Positions 59,498 through 64,000 of a stretch of DNA of 64,000 bases are shown here, in pieces. The notes under the pieces are model-generated. The model saw only the letters and a program-made list of their open reading frames with translations. It did no database searches and was not told the DNA's origin. Every line of letters starts with the position of its first letter. Position 1 is the stretch's first letter. Source of the stretch: Zeimonas sp046347945 (GTDB lineage Bacteria; Pseudomonadota; Gammaproteobacteria; Burkholderiales; Burkholderiaceae_E); assembly GCA_046347945.1 (NCBI GenBank), contig JAXMFB010000007.1:124001-188000 (forward strand). Reading direction: 5' to 3'. The position numbers were made by a program, and so were the translations under genes.

Positions 59498-61060
59498 TCA
59501 GCGCGAAACGCGGCGAATCGGACCGTACGGAGTCGTCTGGTCGGGAGCCGGGGCGATGACCCCTTGCGCCCAGAACCGCGGCTGGAAATGGCCGCCGAAG
59601 GTCGTGGCGAACGCTCGCTCCCTCTGGGCAAGGTGCGGATAGTCGCGCACGACCGCAAAGGCGAGCACCGCTACCGCCATTCCAAACGCCGCCAGCCACC
59701 ATGCCGGGACATGACGCGATGCGGCCAGCGGCGCCGAGTCGGCGGCACTCGAACGCGCGTCCTGCGGTTGCAGGCCGAGAAGCCATCCCCCGAGCAACGC
59801 GACCCACAGCTGCGAATAGGGCATGACCAGTACGCCGTCGACCATCGACTGGGTCAGCGCACCAGCGAGCGCACCCGTCAGGCACAGGCGAAGCACGTCC
59901 TGCTCCTGTGTCGACATTGCGCGAGCGCGCAGTACGGGGAAGAGCGCCCTCGCGCTGCAGACCACGAGCCATGTCACCAGCAGGGCCGAAGGCACACCCA
60001 GTTCCGCAGCCCATTGCAGCCAGGCTTGATGGGGGTGAGCCGCCACGCCGTTCGGCAGGCCAGCGAGCTGCATCGGCCCGATTCCAAGCAGAGGGTGCTG
60101 GATCGCCACCTCGATGGCCTGGCGCCAGATGATGTCTCTCTGGGACAGCGATGCGGTCGCGCGGGATGCGGCGTGGTGTTCGATGCGGATGCCCAGCGCG
60201 TCCGGAATCACCGTCAACGCGAGCCAGAAAAGTGCAACGCCGGCGACGGCGCTCGCCACTTGCAGACCCGCCCAGCGCCGCCCGGACCGTCCAGTCCATG
60301 CAAGAAGCAATGCGGCAACAGCCAGCCCGAGCCAGGTGCCACGGGTGCCCGACGTGATCGCAACCATCCATGCCAGGACGGCCAGCACGCCAGCGATGGC
60401 GGCATGACGGCGCAGGCTTCCCGACCCCAGCAGCGGAACGAGCAGAACCGGCAAGGCGAGAGTCAGGAACTGGCCGTAGAACCGGGGATTCGAGAAGCCA
60501 TCGACCAGCAACCACGCGTTCAGCGATCTCCCGCCGCCGGCAAGCGCCGCCAGGTAGGCAGTCAGGAATCGAACCATGAGCCCTGCGCAGACCAGGAACA
60601 GTGCCGCCATCAGCACGCGATCGACCGTGGCCCCATGCAGGCGGCGCATCGTCGCCACGACCCAGGCCACACCAAGGCTTCCCACGCCCAAGGCCAGTTC
60701 GACGAATCCCCAATAGGGCGCGCGCGCGAAACACGCCGAGACGAATGCGGCGCCAACGACCAGGACGACAAGGCGATGCCGTCCGGAGTCGAGCAACCGC
60801 GGCGGGCGAAGACGACCCGGCCCGAAAGCGATGGTCGCGGCGACTGCCGAAAGCGCCATCGCGAGCATCTGTCCGACGCGCTGCTGATCGTGCCAGGTCG
60901 CGTTCAGCCAGTCGACCAGAGGCAACGTCGCCACCAGCGCAAGGGCGGCGAGCATCAGCAGGTACGCGACGCGACGCGCGGCCAATCCGCCGTGCAGCAC
61001 ATCCGGCGCGAGCGCCGGCAGCGACGTGGAGAGCGGGAAACCGGATCGGCTCGCAGCCAT
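59498..61060 (-). CDS. PglL/WaaL-type O-oligosaccharyltransferase
   Basis: 520 residues, about twelve membrane segments. The Wzy_C/O-antigen ligase domain shows TSGTRGTWLGLAVAALLLAW, then a large periplasmic loop with HPLLGIGPMQLAG and AHPHQAWLQWAAELG, the His-rich motif of WaaL/PglL enzymes. The C-terminal end RPRFWAQG-like (QPRFWAQGVIAPAP) is seen in pilin-linked ligases. Its neighbour is the type IV pilin gene, so I infer transfer of an undecaprenyl-linked glycan onto pilin; an O-antigen ligase (WaaL) is the alternative. Starts at 61060 and 61084 both fit. Confidence 0.8.
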   Translation of the reverse strand: MAASRSGFPLSTSLPALAPDVLHGGLAARRVAYLLMLAALALVATLPLVDWLNATWHDQQRVGQMLAMALSAVAATIAFGPGRLRPPRLLDSGRHRLVVLVVGAAFVSACFARAPYWGFVELALGVGSLGVAWVVATMRRLHGATVDRVLMAALFLVCAGLMVRFLTAYLAALAGGGRSLNAWLLVDGFSNPRFYGQFLTLALPVLLVPLLGSGSLRRHAAIAGVLAVLAWMVAITSGTRGTWLGLAVAALLLAWTGRSGRRWAGLQVASAVAGVALFWLALTVIPDALGIRIEHHAASRATASLSQRDIIWRQAIEVAIQHPLLGIGPMQLAGLPNGVAAHPHQAWLQWAAELGVPSALLVTWLVVCSARALFPVLRARAMSTQEQDVLRLCLTGALAGALTQSMVDGVLVMPYSQLWVALLGGWLLGLQPQDARSSAADSAPLAASRHVPAWWLAAFGMAVAVLAFAVVRDYPHLAQRERAFATTFGGHFQPRFWAQGVIAPAPDQTTPYGPIRRVSR

Positions 61061-61092
61061 GTGTCCATCCGCAGCTGAATGCATCGCCACAG

Positions 61093-61128
61093 GAAACAGA
61101 AGAGGGGCGTCGTACCTCGCGCCCCTCT
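61093..61128 (-). terminator. intrinsic terminator downstream of the pilin gene
   Basis: On the minus strand AGAGGGGCG (61128-61120), a 10-base loop, CGCCCCTCT (61109-61101), then TCTGTTTCC. A 9-bp GC-rich stem followed by a T-rich run, 55 bases after the pilin stop, is a standard rho-independent terminator. It would insulate the abundant pilin transcript from the ligase gene. A second dyad (8-bp arms) lies at about 61145-61166. Confidence 0.78.
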
Positions 61129-61182
61129 CGATCTGCCGCATGTTCGAGCCTCACGAAGGAGGCTCGACGAGGCCACTGCCGA

Positions 61183-61608
61183 TCAGGTACCGCGGCACTC
61201 CGAAGGAACGTACTTCACGTTGATCGTCGTCGAGCACGCCCAGGTCAGCTGCCCCGAACCGACGTCGGTCGGCGTCAGGACGATGTTCCCCGCCGCGCTG
61301 GGCACCGTCGACGTGGCCGTCACGACACCCGTGGTTGCGGCAACAGTGATGCCGCTCACGTACTTCGTGGCGCCCGGGAACACGTAACCGTGATTCGTGG
61401 CCGTGATCCCCGCCAGTCCGCCCACCGACGACGACGTTTCGGCGACGGCGAGTTTCGCCGGCGCAGCCATGGCGATGACCTCGCTGACCTTCGCGCGCGT
61501 CGTGTAGTCCTGATACGCCGGCAGCGCGACGGCCGCCAGGATGCCGATGATCGCCACGACGATCATCAGTTCGATCAGGGTGAAACCCTTCTGCAGTTGC
61601 TTGCGCAT
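61183..61608 (-). CDS. pilA: type IV major pilin
   Basis: 141 residues. A short basic leader MRKQLQKG is cut before Phe by prepilin peptidase; the mature start FTLIELMIVVAIIGILAAVA carries the essential Glu at position 5 and the hydrophobic assembly helix. YQDYTTRAKVSEVI is the alpha1-C start typical of type IVa pilins. Two C-terminal cysteines (WAC and SEC, 13 residues apart) form the D-region disulfide loop. ATGs at 61614 and 61635 would lengthen the leader. Expression is probably from the sigma-54 promoter at 61678-61692. Confidence 0.95.
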   Translation of the reverse strand: MRKQLQKGFTLIELMIVVAIIGILAAVALPAYQDYTTRAKVSEVIAMAAPAKLAVAETSSSVGGLAGITATNHGYVFPGATKYVSGITVAATTGVVTATSTVPSAAGNIVLTPTDVGSGQLTWACSTTINVKYVPSECRGT

Positions 61609-61677
61609 CTTCATCTCTTCCGCTCCCGTTTCCATGATGGGGTTGTGGGCCGACTTCGTCGACTCGGGAGACCAGTT

Positions 61678-61692
61678 GCAGGCACCGTGCCA
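61678..61692 (-). promoter_or_regulatory. sigma-54 (RpoN) promoter of pilA
   Basis: Minus strand TGGCACGGTGCCTGC: the -24 element TGGCACG is perfect and the -12 element CTGC differs by one base from TTGC, at exact spacing. Transcription would start near 61667, leaving a leader of about 60 bases before the ATG. PilS/PilR-activated sigma-54 promoters drive pilA in P. aeruginosa. Confidence 0.82.
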
Positions 61693-62195
61693 CCCAACAC
61701 GATCGGCGTCTTCGGGCCGACGAACGGCTGCCGGGCCCGGAGACCGTGACGTCCGTCACGCGCCGGCGGCCGCCGGGCTTCGACGGCTTCGGGATGGGTC
61801 TGCGGCCGACGCCGCGGCCGAGCAGTTCCTGACGGAAATCGTCACCCGGAAGCTGACCAGATGCGGCACCCGCCCAGCTCGCAACGAACGCGATCCCATG
61901 CGAACCTGGCAGGACGGAAGGTGGATGGCAGGGAAGCACTCGGGAGAAGACGTGCGTCAACGCCGGGCAGGAAGTGCGATTCGCGGCGAGATGGAGTCGC
62001 TCGGCGCCCGGCTGCGAACCGACCCACGCGGGCGCTGCCGGCCGAAGCCTCGATCTGACGGCTGATCGTCCTGCATTTCCACGACGCGTGCCCCGCGGAC
62101 CGGCTTCGGCCAGGCGTCGTAGACCGAACCGGGGCAAGCCGAGGCAACGCACGCCGCGACCGTGCGGTAGACTGCCGTCGATGGGGGTTCCGGCA
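61693..62195. other. intergenic region between pilA and the DUF1640 gene
   Basis: About 500 bases without a supportable gene. Open frames here on both strands are Arg/Pro-rich and match nothing I know. The part nearest pilA may hold activator (PilR-type) sites for the sigma-54 promoter. The region also contains a TGACG-TCCG-TCA type dyad near 61747-61760, of unknown meaning. Confidence 0.35.
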
Positions 62196-62480
62196 ATGCT
62201 CGTCACTTTCGACACGCTGAAGTTCGTCGAGACGCTGCGCGAAGCTGGCGTGCCGGAGGCTCAGGCCAAGGCGATGTCGCAAGCGATGCGCGACGCCCAC
62301 GAGACGGCGGAACTGGTTACGCGCCGCGATCTTCGGGAGGCAACCACGACGATCGGTGCCGACATCCAGACGCTGCGTGCCGAGCTCCGGGCCATCGAGC
62401 CGCGCCTCACCATCCGGCTCGGCGGAATCGTCGTCGTCGCGCTCGGCGCCTTCACCGCCTTGTCGAAGTGGATTGCCTGA
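62196..62480 (+). CDS. DUF1640/CCDC90-like coiled-coil membrane protein
   Basis: 94 residues. VTFDTLKFVETLREAGVPEAQAKAM and AHETAELVTRRDLREA match the DUF1640 family seen widely in proteobacteria. A coiled coil (residues 45-70) and one C-terminal membrane segment (IVVVALGAFTALSKW) follow. Function unknown; many bacterial copies sit near mobile or phage-like genes, but nothing of that kind is obvious here. GGGGG seven bases before the ATG at 62196 supports that start; an ATG at 62181 would add five residues. Confidence 0.8.
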   Translation: MLVTFDTLKFVETLREAGVPEAQAKAMSQAMRDAHETAELVTRRDLREATTTIGADIQTLRAELRAIEPRLTIRLGGIVVVALGAFTALSKWIA

Positions 62481-62514
62481 CGGCGGCCCAAGCCCGCCCC
62501 AGCGCGATCGTCCG

Positions 62515-63279
62515 CTACAACTCCAGCACGTCCCCGCGCTCGAGCACCCGCGGCGCGAACCGCCCCGCCCAGGCCTCGATCTCGCGCGTGATCATCTCGC
62601 GGTCGGACGGCTTGAGGTGCGTGATCAGGATCTGCGGCTCGCGCTGCAGCTTGGCCAGTTCCTGGCCCAGCTGGATCGGGAACAGGTGCTTCGCCGTGAC
62701 CGCGAGATCCTGCTCGCGGTTGGAGAACGCGGTCTCGATGATCAGGTACTTCAGGTTCGGCACGCCGTTGACCTGCCGCCAGAACTCGTCGTTCGGCCCG
62801 GTGTCTCCGGAGAAGACGAGTCCTGCCTCCTCGGTGTACGCGTGAAACGCGAGCGCCGGCACGGTGTGGCTCGCGGCGAGGCTGCGCACCCAGCGGCCGC
62901 CCACCTCGACCACGCTGCCGATCGACAGCGGCTCGAACACCATCCACGGGCGCTCGTAGTGCGGGATCTCGGTGAAGTCGGGCCAGATGACCCAGTTGAA
63001 CACGTGCGCCTTCAACGCAGCGATCGTCTCGGGCAGCGCGTGGACGACGATCGGCTTGTCGCGCAGCGCACCGACCGAGTCGACCAGCAGCGGCAGCGCC
63101 GCGATGTGGTCGAGGTGCGAGTGCGTGAGGAAGACGTGGTCGATCGCGGCCAGTTCGTCGACCGACAGGTCCTCGACCCCGGTGCCCGCGTCGAGCAGCA
63201 CGTCGTCGTCGACGAGGAACGAGGTGGTCCGGGCGCGCGCGCCGATGCCCCCGCTACACCCCAGGACTCGTACCTTCAT
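62515..63279 (-). CDS. metallo-beta-lactamase-fold hydrolase, probable cyclic nucleotide phosphodiesterase
   Basis: 254 residues. MKVRVLGCSGGIGARARTTS is the start of the class II-like 3',5'-cyclic nucleotide phosphodiesterase group. FLTHSHLDHIAALPLLV gives the His-x-His-x-Asp-His metal site, and VFSGDTGPND, IIETAFSN and ITHLKPSDRE the other ligands. Its start lies 26 bases inside the 3' end of the adenylate cyclase gene, so the two are coupled; cAMP hydrolysis is inferred from family and partner. Confidence 0.85.
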   Translation of the reverse strand: MKVRVLGCSGGIGARARTTSFLVDDDVLLDAGTGVEDLSVDELAAIDHVFLTHSHLDHIAALPLLVDSVGALRDKPIVVHALPETIAALKAHVFNWVIWPDFTEIPHYERPWMVFEPLSIGSVVEVGGRWVRSLAASHTVPALAFHAYTEEAGLVFSGDTGPNDEFWRQVNGVPNLKYLIIETAFSNREQDLAVTAKHLFPIQLGQELAKLQREPQILITHLKPSDREMITREIEAWAGRFAPRVLERGDVLEL

Positions 63280-64000
63280 GCAAGGCTTCCCTGGCGTTCG
63301 TCGGCGTCTGGTCGGGAACGGTCATCGGCAGGGTCGCTGCGCCCTCGGCGGTCGCCTCGCGCGCGACCTTCGGCACGAACACCCTGACCGATTCGGCCCG
63401 GCCCGCGACGGTGGCGCGAGCGAGCTCGAAGAAGGCGTGCTGGCGGCAGCGCTGGACCGTCCCCTCGCCGACGATGATCGGTACCTCGTACTGCTTGGTC
63501 AAGCCCTCGAGGCGCGACGCGAGGTTCACCGCGTCGCCGATGACCGTATAGGCGCGCCGCAGCTTCGATCCCATGTCGCCCACGCGCACCACGCCGGTAT
63601 TGATGCCGATTCCCACCGCGAGCGGCGGCAGGCCGCGCGCGCGCAGCGCCTCCGACATCCGGCACACTTCGGCCTGCATCGCGAGCGCAGCCGAGACTGC
63701 GTGGTCGGCATGGGCCGGGTCGTCGACCGGCGCGCCCCAGAACGCCATCACGGCGTCGCCGATGTACTTGTCGACCGTGCCGCGGTGTGCGTGGATGATG
63801 CCGGTCATCCCCGTCAGGAACGCGTTGATGTACTCGCGCAGCGCTTCAGGCTCCATCGTCTCGGCGATCCGGGTGAAGCCCCGGATGTCGGCGAACAGGA
63901 TCGTCAACTCCCGGTTCGTGCTCTGCGCGATGCGGTAACTGAAGGGGTCGCGCGCCATCTGCTCGACGAGTTCCGGCGAAACGTACTCGCCGAACAGCGC
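63254..64000 (-). CDS. class III adenylate cyclase, C-terminal part
   Basis: The frame is open to the right window edge, so the N-terminal sensor region is missing. The catalytic domain has LTILFADIRGFTRIAE (metal Asp), VDKYIGDAVMAFWGAP (second metal Asp, adenine-selecting Lys), GIGINTGVVRVGDMGS and RRAYTVIGDAVNLASRLEG (Asp for ATP selection, transition-state Asn and Arg). All key residues are there, so activity on ATP is expected. About 40 residues of Thr/Pro-rich tail follow. The upstream ALFGEYVSPELVEQM linker is usual for cyclases with an N-terminal CHASE2-type or similar sensor. Confidence 0.9.
   Translation of the reverse strand, partial: ALFGEYVSPELVEQMARDPFSYRIAQSTNRELTILFADIRGFTRIAETMEPEALREYINAFLTGMTGIIHAHRGTVDKYIGDAVMAFWGAPVDDPAHADHAVSAALAMQAEVCRMSEALRARGLPPLAVGIGINTGVVRVGDMGSKLRRAYTVIGDAVNLASRLEGLTKQYEVPIIVGEGTVQRCRQHAFFELARATVAGRAESVRVFVPKVAREATAEGAATLPMTVPDQTPTNAREALHEGTSPGV

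Overview
The window reads as a chromosomal segment of a high-GC betaproteobacterium, most likely Burkholderiales. The support is the strongly GC-biased third codon positions, the yqgE-ruvX-pyrR-pyrB-pyrC' cluster, an H-NS protein of the short betaproteobacterial type, and a rubredoxin-pilGHIJ-chpA cluster. I cannot name a genus from sequence alone. No tRNA, rRNA, CRISPR array or insertion sequence was recognised.

Left part (1-16.7 kb): the start of waaA (Kdo transferase) diverges from rfbBCD (dTDP-L-rhamnose). rfbD converges, with 4 bases between stops, on a seven-gene minus-strand operon. That operon makes CMP-pseudaminic acid (pseB, pseC, pseF, a pseG-pseH fusion, pseI) and begins with two glycosyltransferases. 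The remaining rhamnose gene, rfbA, lies beyond this cassette, followed by an H-NS-like gene, a phosphomannomutase/phosphoglucomutase, a VapBC-type toxin-antitoxin pair with a clear promoter/operator, and a WbpM/PglF-type dehydratase whose 3' end is frameshifted.

Central part (16.8-36.1 kb): a Wzx/Wzy-type O-antigen (or similar glycan) locus built as two convergent operons. The plus-strand operon carries wbpD, wbpE, wbpB, a GT4 transferase, a methyltransferase, a sugar aminotransferase and a small initiating phosphoglycosyltransferase. The minus-strand operon carries tviB-type dehydrogenase, an OafA-type acyltransferase, wzz, wzx, hisH, hisF, wzy, wbpG and a GT4 transferase. With the 2-epimerase at 39.7-40.8 kb, these genes make up the known route to a 2-acetamido-3-acetamidino-2,3-dideoxyhexuronic acid, as in Pseudomonas aeruginosa serogroup O5. 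A second wzz lies further upstream, separated by the wreck of an AbiE system.

Accessory patch (34.3-41.7 kb): a dense set of toxin-antitoxin modules and relics (AbiE remnant, ParDE-like, VapBC, Phd-like stub, HigBA, AbrB/PIN) interleaved with ogt, an fpr fragment and the epimerase. The last toxin gene overlaps apaH by four bases.

Right part (41.6-64 kb): mostly core genes. These are apaH; ugd with a UDP-glucuronate 4-epimerase; the pyrimidine cluster with a zinc-ligand-less dihydroorotase homologue; the Chp chemosensory system for type IV pili (pilG, pilH, pilI, pilJ, chpA) behind a rubredoxin; thiE; a PglL/WaaL-type ligase next to a type IV pilin gene with a good sigma-54 promoter; a small DUF1640 protein; and a metallo-beta-lactamase-fold phosphodiesterase overlapping a class III adenylate cyclase that runs off the right edge. 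In the best studied relative, P. aeruginosa, Chp signalling controls twitching through cAMP, so the pilus, chemosensory and cyclase genes may form one functional neighbourhood.
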